Of a stretch of DNA of 64,000 bases, positions 35,975 to 44,520 are shown piece by piece. Source of the stretch: JAWKIJ01 sp041394325 (lineage in GTDB: Bacteria > Actinomycetota > Acidimicrobiia > Acidimicrobiales > Microtrichaceae); assembly GCA_041394325.1 (NCBI GenBank), contig JAWKIJ010000001.1:2852001-2916000 (forward strand). Direction: 5' to 3'. The position numbers were made by a program, and so were the translations under genes. The notes below the pieces were generated by a model. That model did no database searches. It worked only from the letters and a program-made list of their open reading frames with translations, and was not told where the DNA came from. Each line of letters opens with the position of its first letter. The first letter of the stretch is position 1.

Positions 35975-38221
35975 TTGATCATCATCCGCGACCTGAGCCG
36001 GTGGACCTGTTCACCGGACGACTCCATCGTGGACGCGTTACGTCGGATCTCCGACAACCGCGGTGGTGTCGTGTTCGCCGTGTCCGCCGAGGGCGCACTC
36101 GATGGCGTGCTGACCGATGGCGACTTCCGGCGCCACGTCATCGCCGACCCCGCCGTCGACCTCCGGTCGCCGGTGCGCACGATCCTCAACACCGACCCGG
36201 TCACCGCGCCCGACGACGCGGCCGTGACCGACCTCGACGAGCTTCTGAGCCGCAAGATCCTCCACGTCCCCCTCCTCGACGGCCGCGGGCGCCTCGTCGG
36301 AGTGGCGACGACCCGTGGCGGCGAGGTCACGATCGACGGACGCCCGCTCGGTCCGGGACATCCCACGTTGACGGTGGCCGAGATCGGGATCAACCACAAC
36401 GGCAGCCTGGCGACCGCGCTGGAACTCGTCGAACGCTCCGCCGAGGCCGGTGCCGACTGCGCGAAGTTCCAGCTCCGCGATCTGGGATCGCTCTACCGCA
36501 ACGCCGGCCAGTCCCTCGACCCCAACGAGGATCTCGGCACCCAGTACACCCTCGACCTGCTCAGCCGATTCGCTCTCACCGCCGACGAGCTGTCCACGGC
36601 CTTCGACCGGTGCCGTGAGCTCGGGATGATTCCGCTGTGCACCCCGTGGGACGAGGCGAGTGTGAAGGTGCTCGAGGACTACGGCATCCCCGGCTACAAG
36701 ATCGCATCCGCCGACCTCACCAACCACGACCTGCTCGACGTGGTCGCGGCGACGGGCAGACCGGTCATCGTCTCGACCGGGATGTCCACCGAGAACGAGG
36801 TCACCGAGACCGTTCGCCTGCTCCAACGGCGAGGGGCCGTGTACGTCCTGTTGCACTGCAACTCGACCTACCCCGCGCCCTTCCGCGACGTGAACCTCAG
36901 CTACATGACCCGTCTGGGCGAGCTCGGAGCATGCCCCGTCGGCTACTCCGGCCACGAACGAGGCTGGCATGTGCCGCTCGCGGCGGTGTCGCTCGGCGCG
37001 TCGGTGATCGAGAAGCACATCACCCTCGATCGTGCGATGGAGGGCAACGACCACAAGGTGAGCCTGCTGCCCGACGAGTTCGCGACGATGGTCGCCGAGA
37101 TCCGCCAGATCGAGGAGGCGATGGGCTCGACCTCGCCCCGCAGCCTCACCCAGGGTGAGCTCATGAACCGCGTGACCCTCGCCAAGAGCCTGGTAGCGTC
37201 CCGCGACCTTCCCGCCGGACACGTGGTCACCGGTGCCGACATCGACGTGAAGAGCCCCGGTCGCGGCATCCAACCCAATCGACGCGCCGAGCTCATCGGT
37301 CGCCCGCTCCACCGGTCGGTCGCGATGGGAGAGTTCTTCTTCGAGAGCGATCTCGACGACGAACACGTCGAGCCGCGCGACTACCGCTTCCACCGGCCGT
37401 GGGGGCTGCCGGTCCGCTACCACGACCTCGTTCGGGTCACCGAACGGGCGCACCCCGACTTCGTCGAGTTCCACCTCTCCTATCAGGACCTCGAGGTCGA
37501 TTTCCGCGAGTTCGTGACCGAGCGGTACGACTGCTCGTTTGCGGTGCACAGCCCCGACCTGTTTCGGGGCGACCACATCCTCAACCTCGCCGCCGAGGAC
37601 GACGCCTACCGGCGCCGCTCGCTGCACGAACTGCAGAAGGTCGTCGACCTCACACGGGAGATGCGACCGTACTTCCGGGCCGAGCGCGACCCGATCGTCA
37701 TCGTCTCGATGGGCGGGTTCTCCTCCTCCGCCCCGCTGCCGGTCGAGCAGCGACCCGAGATGTACGAGCGCGTCGCCTCATGCCTTGCCGAGCTCGACGA
37801 CGACGGTGTCCGGGTGACCGCTCAGACCCTTCCGCCGTTTCCCTGGTACCTCGGCGGCCAGCTCTATTGCAACCTGTTCGTCGACCCCGATGACACCGCC
37901 GGGTTCGCCACCGTGAGCGGCTGCCCGCTCACCTTCGACGTGTCGCACTCCAAGCTCGCCGCCAACCACCTGGGACGTTCGTTCCACGAGTTCGTCGAGA
38001 TCATCGCTCCCCACACCGCGCATCTGCATCTCGTCGATGCGGCGGGGCTCGACGGCGAAGGGCTCCAGATCGGCGACGGTGAGATCGACTGGCCCCAGCT
38101 CGCCTCCCAACTCGCCACCCTGGCCCCCGACGCCGGCTTCATCCCCGAGATCTGGCAGGGTCACAAGAACGACGGTGAAGGCTTCTGGATCGCGCTCGAC
38201 CGCCTCGAAGCGTGGTTCTGA
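35975..38221 (+). CDS. NeuB-type nonulosonic acid synthase fused to CBS, SAF and a sugar-isomerase-like TIM barrel
   Basis: A 748-residue four-part protein. Residues 5-115 are a CBS-domain pair (GVLTDGDFRRH, LLDGRGRLVGVATTRGG) of the kind seen in nucleotidyl-transfer and sugar-phosphate isomerase proteins. Residues 130-390 are a NeuB barrel (VAEIGINHNGSLATALELV, AKFQLRD, GYKIASADLTNHDLL, STGMSTENEV, HCNSTYPAP, GYSGHE, EKHITLDRAMEGNDH), which condenses phosphoenolpyruvate with a hexosamine. Residues 398-460 are an antifreeze-like SAF domain. Residues 471-748 form an AP-endonuclease/xylose-isomerase-like barrel (FAVHSPDLFRGDHILNL, TFDVSHSKLAANH, HLHLVDAAGLDGEGLQIGDG). It likely makes a sialic, legionaminic or related acid for the adjacent glycan. 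Confidence 0.9.
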   Translation: MIIIRDLSRWTCSPDDSIVDALRRISDNRGGVVFAVSAEGALDGVLTDGDFRRHVIADPAVDLRSPVRTILNTDPVTAPDDAAVTDLDELLSRKILHVPLLDGRGRLVGVATTRGGEVTIDGRPLGPGHPTLTVAEIGINHNGSLATALELVERSAEAGADCAKFQLRDLGSLYRNAGQSLDPNEDLGTQYTLDLLSRFALTADELSTAFDRCRELGMIPLCTPWDEASVKVLEDYGIPGYKIASADLTNHDLLDVVAATGRPVIVSTGMSTENEVTETVRLLQRRGAVYVLLHCNSTYPAPFRDVNLSYMTRLGELGACPVGYSGHERGWHVPLAAVSLGASVIEKHITLDRAMEGNDHKVSLLPDEFATMVAEIRQIEEAMGSTSPRSLTQGELMNRVTLAKSLVASRDLPAGHVVTGADIDVKSPGRGIQPNRRAELIGRPLHRSVAMGEFFFESDLDDEHVEPRDYRFHRPWGLPVRYHDLVRVTERAHPDFVEFHLSYQDLEVDFREFVTERYDCSFAVHSPDLFRGDHILNLAAEDDAYRRRSLHELQKVVDLTREMRPYFRAERDPIVIVSMGGFSSSAPLPVEQRPEMYERVASCLAELDDDGVRVTAQTLPPFPWYLGGQLYCNLFVDPDDTAGFATVSGCPLTFDVSHSKLAANHLGRSFHEFVEIIAPHTAHLHLVDAAGLDGEGLQIGDGEIDWPQLASQLATLAPDAGFIPEIWQGHKNDGEGFWIALDRLEAWF

Positions 38222-38252
38222 GTCGGCCCTCGACCCGAGGCGTTCGCAGGTC

Positions 38253-39557
38253 ATGACGACACGACGGGGGGCGATCCCCCTCCGAACCCGTTGGCCACGA
38301 ACCGTCTCGCGTGCAGAGTTCTCCGCCGGCGACAACCCCAGGGTGCTGCTCACGAGCGGCTCGTATCGCTTCAACAACGTCGGTGACGTAGCGATGTGCC
38401 TGGTCGCCGCCCGGCGGCTCCGCGCTCACCTGCGGTCGGCGAACGTCTACGTCACCGCCGCCGACCAGGCGGCGGTGACGCGCCACGGTCTCGACGCGAC
38501 GGCGGTCGACAACGTGCCATGGCGGGCATGGGGCAGTGCCGTCGGCAACTGGCAGCACGAGCTGGACCCGGGATCCCCCAGGTGGTGGCTCCCCTTCCGG
38601 CATCCCTACGTGTTCGCGTCGAGCACCGTACGGACGGGGCAGTTCAAGACGGTGCCCCTCCTCTTCGACTGGATCCGCTTCGTCGAATCGATGGACCTGG
38701 TCGTACTCGCGGGCCAAGGCGCCATCCACGACCGATCCGATCGCGGCGTGTGGAGGATCGCCTCGCTGACCCTGCTCGCCAAGTCCTTGGGGGTGCCGGT
38801 GATCGCTCCCGGTCAGGGCGTGGGACCGCTCCTCGATAGGCGCTTTCGGGAACACGCGGCCATCGCGATGCGACACTTCGACGGCTTGGGACTCCGCGAC
38901 GGATCCGGTTCGGTCGAGACGATGCGCGCACTCGGATTCGGATCCGACGAGTACGTGGTCACGGGGGACGACGCCATCGCGCTCGCGCTCGACCAACCGA
39001 CCCCGGTCGAGCGCGAGACGGTGGGGATCAGCCTCCGGCTCAACACGGCCTCGGGCCTCGGCCCCGAGGTGGGTGGCGCGGTGAGTGAGGCGATCGAGCG
39101 GTTCGATCCGGACCGCTCGCTCGCGTTGCTTCCGATGATGGAGGGCGACGGCGTCTCGGATACGGCCGCGCTCGAGCGGATCGGTGGCGCGGGACCCCGA
39201 TCCGTCGCCGAGGCGACCCCGGCGTCGATCCTCCCCGCGATCGCCCGTTGCCGCGTCGTGGTCACGTCCGCCTACCACACCGCCGTGTTCGCCCAGTCCA
39301 TGGGCGTACCGGTGATCGCCCTCGCCGCAACCCCCTACTACCGAGCCAAGCTCGGGGGCGTGCTGTCCATGTTCGACAACCGTGGCGGCGAGATGCTCGA
39401 TCCGACCGACCCCGACTTCCCCGCCCGGCTCGAGACGTCATTGCGGACCTGGGTGAGAGCGGACGTCGCCGACGATCTCCGCCGACGGGCTCGGGAACAG
39501 GCCACCGCTGGCGACGAGGCCTTCGCCATGTTCCTCCGGAACGCAGGGCTCCTCTAG
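38253..39557 (+). CDS. Polysaccharide pyruvyl transferase family protein
   Basis: A 434-residue GT-B-like protein of PF04230: NPRVLLTSGSYRFNNVGDVAM at the N-terminus, MDLVVLAGQGAIHDRSD, GVPVIAPGQGVGPLLD, TGDDAIALAL, ISLRLNTASGL and the C-terminal RCRVVVTSAYHTAVFAQSMGVPVIALAATPYY. Members transfer pyruvate from phosphoenolpyruvate to sugars (ketal pyruvylation) or serve as WcaK-like enzymes. It uses the same donor as the NeuB protein 31 bases upstream, and both are on one strand. Its stop shares a CTAG with the stop of the convergent ABC exporter. Confidence 0.88.
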   Translation: MTTRRGAIPLRTRWPRTVSRAEFSAGDNPRVLLTSGSYRFNNVGDVAMCLVAARRLRAHLRSANVYVTAADQAAVTRHGLDATAVDNVPWRAWGSAVGNWQHELDPGSPRWWLPFRHPYVFASSTVRTGQFKTVPLLFDWIRFVESMDLVVLAGQGAIHDRSDRGVWRIASLTLLAKSLGVPVIAPGQGVGPLLDRRFREHAAIAMRHFDGLGLRDGSGSVETMRALGFGSDEYVVTGDDAIALALDQPTPVERETVGISLRLNTASGLGPEVGGAVSEAIERFDPDRSLALLPMMEGDGVSDTAALERIGGAGPRSVAEATPASILPAIARCRVVVTSAYHTAVFAQSMGVPVIALAATPYYRAKLGGVLSMFDNRGGEMLDPTDPDFPARLETSLRTWVRADVADDLRRRAREQATAGDEAFAMFLRNAGLL

Positions 39558-41330
39558 GAGCGAATGCGGGAGAGGTCGAGTGCCTCCCGGTAGAACCGGC
39601 TCTCCCGCTCCAGTTCGCGCCGTTCGCCGAACGCCTGCAATCGACCGTCGCCGAACACCATGATCCGGTCGCAGGTGTTGAGCGTCGACAGCCGGTGCGC
39701 GATCACGAAGACGGTCACGTTGCCCTTCAGTTTGGCAAACGTCTCGTGGACGAGGGACTCCGAGCGCATGTCGAGGGCACTGGTCGGCTCGTCGAGAACC
39801 ATGATCCGAGGACGGCGCACCAACGCCCGAGCGATCGCGACGCGCTGGCGTTGTCCTCCCGACAGCGCCCCGCCCCGGCTTCCGAGAGGGGTCGCGTACC
39901 CGTCGGGCATCGCCATGATCTCGTCGTGGATGTGCGCTCGGCGTGCGGCGTCGATGACGTCGTCGAGGGTCGCGTCCGTCCGGAAGAAGCGGATGTTCTC
40001 CTCGATCGTGTCGTTGTATACCTGGCAGTCCTGCGGGACGAACGCCACTTCGGAGAACCACGACCCGTCGTCCACCGACCGCGCGTCGACACCACCGATC
40101 GTGTAGGTCCCGCTGTCGGGGTAGCGGAGCCGGAGCAGCAACTGGATCAACGTCGACTTCCCCGCGCCGGACGGGCCGATGATCCCGATCGCCTCCCCGT
40201 GCCGCACGTCGAAGCTCACGTCGGTCAACGCGGGGCGGTCGTCCACGTATCGGTAGTTCACGTTCCGCATACTGAGGTTCGCCGCGTCGCCGAGACTCCG
40301 ATCACCCGACGGCGGGACCGAGGCCCGAAAGCGTGCGCGCTCGGAGAGCAGGCGCTCGGCGAACACCGTCGTCTCCGACATCGAGTGGTAGACCGATTGC
40401 AGGGTCGCGCTCTGGTTCAACGCCCTCACCAGGATCACGACGATCGCACCCAACGACGCCAGCGGTCGATCGAGGAACGTAGGTGACGTACAGGCCCGCG
40501 AGAAGGATGAGGACCGCCGCCACCTGATACACCGCCGACACCGCGCGGGTGAGCAGCGAGGACACGTAGATGGGCCGGACCTCGGCCGCAGTGGCGACCG
40601 CCAGGCGGGACGACACCTCCCCACTCACGCCGAACGTGCGGATCTCACTCGACATCTCGATCGTCTCGAGCGCGCGGGCGGAGAACTCCCGGCCCGCCTC
40701 GATCTGCCGGGCCGCCGCTCGCTTCGCGATCCCGGTGACCGGCCGCAGCAGCGGAAAGAGCACGAGCCCGGCGACGATGATCAGACCGGCGGACACCGGG
40801 TCCACGACGACGGCGGTCCCCACGAGCGCTACCAGCGAGAACAGTGCCGCCAGGCCCGCGGCCATCACCCCCACGGCGATGGTGCAGCGGTTCACGTGTC
40901 GGATCAGGAGATCCTGGATATCGGACTGGCGTTCGCTCGACTGAACCGCCCACGACGCGTGGATGTAGTCGACGAATGTGCGCTCACGAATCGCCGCCGT
41001 GAGGTCCGCTCCGATCTGTGCGGTGAGATGCGCTGCCAGCATCTGGAATCCCAATCGGGCGACGGTGAGGCCGAACGCGAGCAGGAACATCTGGTCCACG
41101 TCGAGGGTCAGCCATCCGAGGCCCGTGCCGTGCTTCGCCACCGGGGATCCACCGATCTGGAACGCGAGCCGCGCGAGCACGAGAAGCATTCCCGCCTCGG
41201 CCAGGCCACCGATGAACGAGGAGACGGAGAGTGCCGTGAGGGCGGGCGCCTTCCCCTCGAAGAACGGGCGGTAGACGGTGATGAGGCCACCGCGTCGCTT
41301 CTGGGGCTTGGGTCGGGACGTCACGGGCAC
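39554..41330 (-). CDS. ABC exporter, fused membrane and ATPase domains (frameshifted)
   Basis: A half-transporter of the MsbA/PglK type, about 592 residues. Six membrane helices lie in the first 300 residues. The ATPase has Walker A GPSGAGKST, Q-loop VPQDCQ, signature LSGGQRQR, Walker B IMVLDEPTSAL and switch AHRLST. The frame breaks near 40480 between LAGLYVTY and FLDRPLASLGAIVV, inside the fifth or sixth helix; removing one base there restores it. In this locus it probably flips a lipid-linked glycan built by the neighbouring enzymes. GTG 41330 gives MPVTSRPKPQKRRGG. Confidence 0.88.
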
Positions 41331-41392
41331 TCAGACGGTGATGGGCATGCGCAGGTCTGCAGGCGTCCGCGCTCGGTGAGCCTACCGCCGAC

Positions 41393-42844
41393 TCAACCGG
41401 ATCGGTCGCGAGACCCCGGCAGGATCCGCGTGACGGCCCGGTCTGCGATGAAGCGGGTCACCTCGTCCGCGACTCGTTCGGTACAGCGCCCGTCGGTATA
41501 GGTGCACACCGCCTCGAGCATGGCGCGACGCCGCGTCGACAGACGGCCGGGCTCATCGAGTGCCGAACGCACCTGGCTCACCAACTCGGCGGGTCCGCCG
41601 GAGAGTTCGAGGCCACCCGAACCGACGATGGCGACGAAGTGCTCGCGACGGTACAGGTCCTCTGCACGGCGGCGATGGCGACGCACCCCGTCGACGTCGT
41701 AGGCGGGTCCGATCTGGGGCTTGTCGAAGCAGGCCCCGTCGAGGGTCATCGTGGAGGACACGTTCACGTGGACGTCGGTGTGGGCGAGCGTGGTGCAGAG
41801 ATGGCGTATCTGGCGATCGTCGAGGTTGGTCTGACCGGGCCGACGAACGTCTGAGCCGATCGCGCCGGGATCGTCGAAGCGGACCGAGGGGTGATCCCCG
41901 AAGCGTTCCCAGCGCTCGGGCCGGTCGGTCGGATGTCGACGCAACACCACCACCAGGTCGGCGGGCAGCCGGCGGTCGGCGATGCCCGCCAGGAGGTGGT
42001 CGACGTACTGCATCTCATGCGGCGCGACCGTCGGCGGGCCTGCGCCGTACAACACGGTGGGCGCATCGACCGGCACGTCGAGAGCGGCGCACCACGCGGC
42101 GCGTTCGTCGACGAGCTCGGGACGGGCGTAGAAGTCGAACTGCGCGGGGCCGACGACCGCGATGTCGGCCGGGTTCAGTCCGTCGACGCCACGGAGCAGC
42201 TCCTCGCGGTTGAACCGGTTCCACACGAGGTACCGATCGAAGCGCACAGGGAACGGCGGGCGGGTCGTGACGTTGTCGAAGGAGAGCACGCTGCAGATCA
42301 GTGGGAGGCCACGGGATGCCGCCGCGTGCAGCAGGACGAACTCCTGGGAGACGAACGGGGTGACGCTGAGGACCGAGTCGATGCGATGCCGATCCAGGAC
42401 GTCGAGGTACGCGGCGAGGTTGGACTCCGTCGCCAGGAGCGACCGGAGGGACTGTCGCGCGGCCTCCTCGGCCCCCGGCCGGAGAGCCGCGGTGTTGGTC
42501 CGCCACCTCGAGAGCTCACGCCGGAGTCGGATCCTCATGGGACGGTCGACGTACTGGCGACGGTGGTCGATCCGTGTGGACGGCGACGCGAGGCGATACG
42601 TGAAGTTCGCGTTCAGCACCGCGACGGCCTGTCGAATCGGTGCCTCGACGAGCGGATCTGGTAGCCGGAGGACCTCGGTGCCGTCGGCGGACAGGTCCGT
42701 GACGAGGTCGGGATCGTCCCAGGTCAGGGCGAGGACCGGTTCGCAGACCTCACGGATCCGGTCGAGCAGGCCGGTTCGCACGACGTAGCGGACGGCGAAG
42801 TGGATCGTGATCGGGATGAGTACCCGTGGTCGGTTCGTCGTCAC
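41393..42844 (-). CDS. GT-B-like glycosyltransferase or surface-carbohydrate protein
   Basis: A 483-residue protein with two Rossmann-like halves. N-terminal RPRVLIPITIHFAVRYVVRTGLL is followed by DSVLSVTPFVSQEFVLLHAAASRGLP, FDNVTTRPPFPVRFDRYLVWN, DIAVVGPAQFDFY. The C-terminal half has TVLYGAGPPT, LVVVLRRHPTDRPERWE and HTDVHVNVSSTMTLDGACFDKPQI, which resembles the donor-nucleotide region of CDP-glycerol-transferase or capsular transferase-like enzymes. Specific activity unknown. It lies upstream of the ABC exporter on the same strand (62 bases). GTG 42844 is preferred to 42862. Confidence 0.72.
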   Translation of the reverse strand: MTTNRPRVLIPITIHFAVRYVVRTGLLDRIREVCEPVLALTWDDPDLVTDLSADGTEVLRLPDPLVEAPIRQAVAVLNANFTYRLASPSTRIDHRRQYVDRPMRIRLRRELSRWRTNTAALRPGAEEAARQSLRSLLATESNLAAYLDVLDRHRIDSVLSVTPFVSQEFVLLHAAASRGLPLICSVLSFDNVTTRPPFPVRFDRYLVWNRFNREELLRGVDGLNPADIAVVGPAQFDFYARPELVDERAAWCAALDVPVDAPTVLYGAGPPTVAPHEMQYVDHLLAGIADRRLPADLVVVLRRHPTDRPERWERFGDHPSVRFDDPGAIGSDVRRPGQTNLDDRQIRHLCTTLAHTDVHVNVSSTMTLDGACFDKPQIGPAYDVDGVRRHRRRAEDLYRREHFVAIVGSGGLELSGGPAELVSQVRSALDEPGRLSTRRRAMLEAVCTYTDGRCTERVADEVTRFIADRAVTRILPGSRDRSG

Positions 42845-42889
42845 GGTCCGTCGCCACTCCATGCCGGGATCCCCACGAAAGCCGGGACT

Positions 42890-43516
42890 CTACCGGCGAG
42901 GGCGGTCGGGTTGGACACGGAGCGCGCGCAGGGTGGTCGCCAACATGTCGTAGGGGCCGACGAGCATCACCAACTCGATGACCTCCCGCTCGTCGAGGTG
43001 CGCCGTCAGACGCGACCAGGTGACGTCGTCGAGGTCGCCCTCGTCGAGGAGCGAATCGGTCGCGACCAGAATCGCCCGGTCGCGACCGCTCCAGGGGCCC
43101 TCGACCACGTCGGTGCGGTGAGGTGTGGCACCGCGCTCCGAGGCGGGATCCTCCCCGCAGAGGTCCTCGACCTGCTCCGGGGTGAGCCCGGCCCGCTGGG
43201 CGAGGCGCCGGTGCTGATCGAGCTCGTAGCCGCTCCCCCGCCGGGCCGCGACCCGCACGATCACCATCTCGGTCTCGCGCCGGCGCAGGCGCCCGCCCGG
43301 CATCAACATCGCGGCGAAGCACAACCACCCGCGGAACAGGCGCCGATGACGCCCGAGCGTGAGGAAGACGTGGGGTGGCTCCGTCCGCGCGACGACACCG
43401 GCGATGCGGGCGAACGCAGCGGTGGCGATCCCCACCTCGCGGCGGGAGCCGGGAACGATCCGGGGCACCGGCGTCGCCGTGGACCGATCGTCGGGACCTC
43501 GCGGGGCCTCCGTCAC
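42890..43516 (-). CDS. Carboxymuconolactone decarboxylase-family (AhpD-like) protein
   Basis: A 208-residue helical protein. Core CMD features are RRRETEMVIVRVAARRGSGYELDQHRRLAQRAGLTPEQVEDL and RAILVATDSLLDEGDLDDVTW. The AhpD CxxC is not present where expected; only one Cys (EDLCGED) follows, so peroxidase-coupled redox activity is unlikely and a hydrolase or unknown role is possible. GTG 43516 was chosen because it starts 5 bases after the stop of the upstream SDR gene, indicating an operon. Confidence 0.8.
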   Translation of the reverse strand: MTEAPRGPDDRSTATPVPRIVPGSRREVGIATAAFARIAGVVARTEPPHVFLTLGRHRRLFRGWLCFAAMLMPGGRLRRRETEMVIVRVAARRGSGYELDQHRRLAQRAGLTPEQVEDLCGEDPASERGATPHRTDVVEGPWSGRDRAILVATDSLLDEGDLDDVTWSRLTAHLDEREVIELVMLVGPYDMLATTLRALRVQPDRPRR

Positions 43517-43520
43517 CGGC

Positions 43521-44438
43521 TCAGCACTCCGGAAGCGACCGGTCCGCCTCCACCCGAGTCGTCGACGGTTGCGGCGTCGTGAGATCGACCGTCTCGTCCC
43601 GGGCGATCTCGACCGCCATGGCCACACCCTTGCGCGACACCACCTCGACGACGGTCTGTGCCGCCCGGCGTGTCGGCAGGAGGGGCCGGACATACCACGG
43701 CGCGGCGATCACCCGCGATCGCCGGCAGATGCCCCGCTCCAGCGCGTCGACGCCCACCGAGAGCGGCGTCACCCTCGTGAGCGCGCGACCCCGGAGGAAC
43801 GACCGTGCCGCCTCGGTCCCGAACCCGCGGCTGGTCATCTCGGTGTCGAGCTCCGCGAAGTAGGCCACACCGACCCGTGCACCGGTGCCGCGGACCTCCT
43901 GGCGAAGGGTGTTTCCCAATGCCTCGACCGCCGCCTTGGACGCGCTGTACGCGCCCAGCAGCGGTACGTGCACCGCCGCCGCCAACGACGAGACCAGCAC
44001 CGCGTATCCGCCGGGATGGCCGACATGGCGACCTCCCGCCCGGGCCGTGTAGTACGCGCCCAGCACGTTGACCCGCAACGTCTGCTCCATGATCCGGGGA
44101 TCACCGCCGACCAGGGGCAGTTGGGCCGCGACGCCGGCGTTGGCGACGACGACGTCGAGGCCGCCGAATGCATCGGCCGCCGAGTCGACCGCCCGGTCCA
44201 CCTGTGCCATGTCACCCACGTCGCACTCCCACCACGGGGCGTCGAGCTCGGAGGCCACCTCGGCCAGGCGCTCGGGTTCGAGACCGACGAGGGCGACCCG
44301 GGCGCCACGCGACGTGAGCCGTCGGGCCAGTGCCTCGCCGATCCCCCTCGCCGCCCCGGTGATCACCACCCGTCGGCCGTCGAGGGATGTGGCGGACCCC
44401 GGGTGCGGGTCGAGCGCGGATCGGACGTGCGGTCTCAC
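43521..44438 (-). CDS. Short-chain dehydrogenase/reductase
   Basis: A 305-residue classical SDR. The NAD(P)-binding TGAARGIGEAL (about residues 27-37), the DVGDMAQV cofactor loop, VVANAGV and the catalytic Ser in LVSSLAAAV with Tyr/Lys in GAYSASKAAVE are present. SRGARVALVGLEPERL suggests NADP preference is uncertain. The C-terminal 80 residues (ERGICRRSRVIAAPWYVRPLLPTRR) resemble the membrane-associated tail of short-chain dehydrogenases in actinobacterial lipid metabolism. GTG 44438 is tentative. Cotranscribed with the CMD-family gene. Confidence 0.9.
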   Translation of the reverse strand: MRPHVRSALDPHPGSATSLDGRRVVITGAARGIGEALARRLTSRGARVALVGLEPERLAEVASELDAPWWECDVGDMAQVDRAVDSAADAFGGLDVVVANAGVAAQLPLVGGDPRIMEQTLRVNVLGAYYTARAGGRHVGHPGGYAVLVSSLAAAVHVPLLGAYSASKAAVEALGNTLRQEVRGTGARVGVAYFAELDTEMTSRGFGTEAARSFLRGRALTRVTPLSVGVDALERGICRRSRVIAAPWYVRPLLPTRRAAQTVVEVVSRKGVAMAVEIARDETVDLTTPQPSTTRVEADRSLPEC

Positions 44439-44520
44439 CCTCGACAACCTACCGTCGGCGGATCGGTGACGACCCGCCCGGGGTCGGTCGGCACCGACGG
44501 GTGTAATCGAGGAGGAAGCC

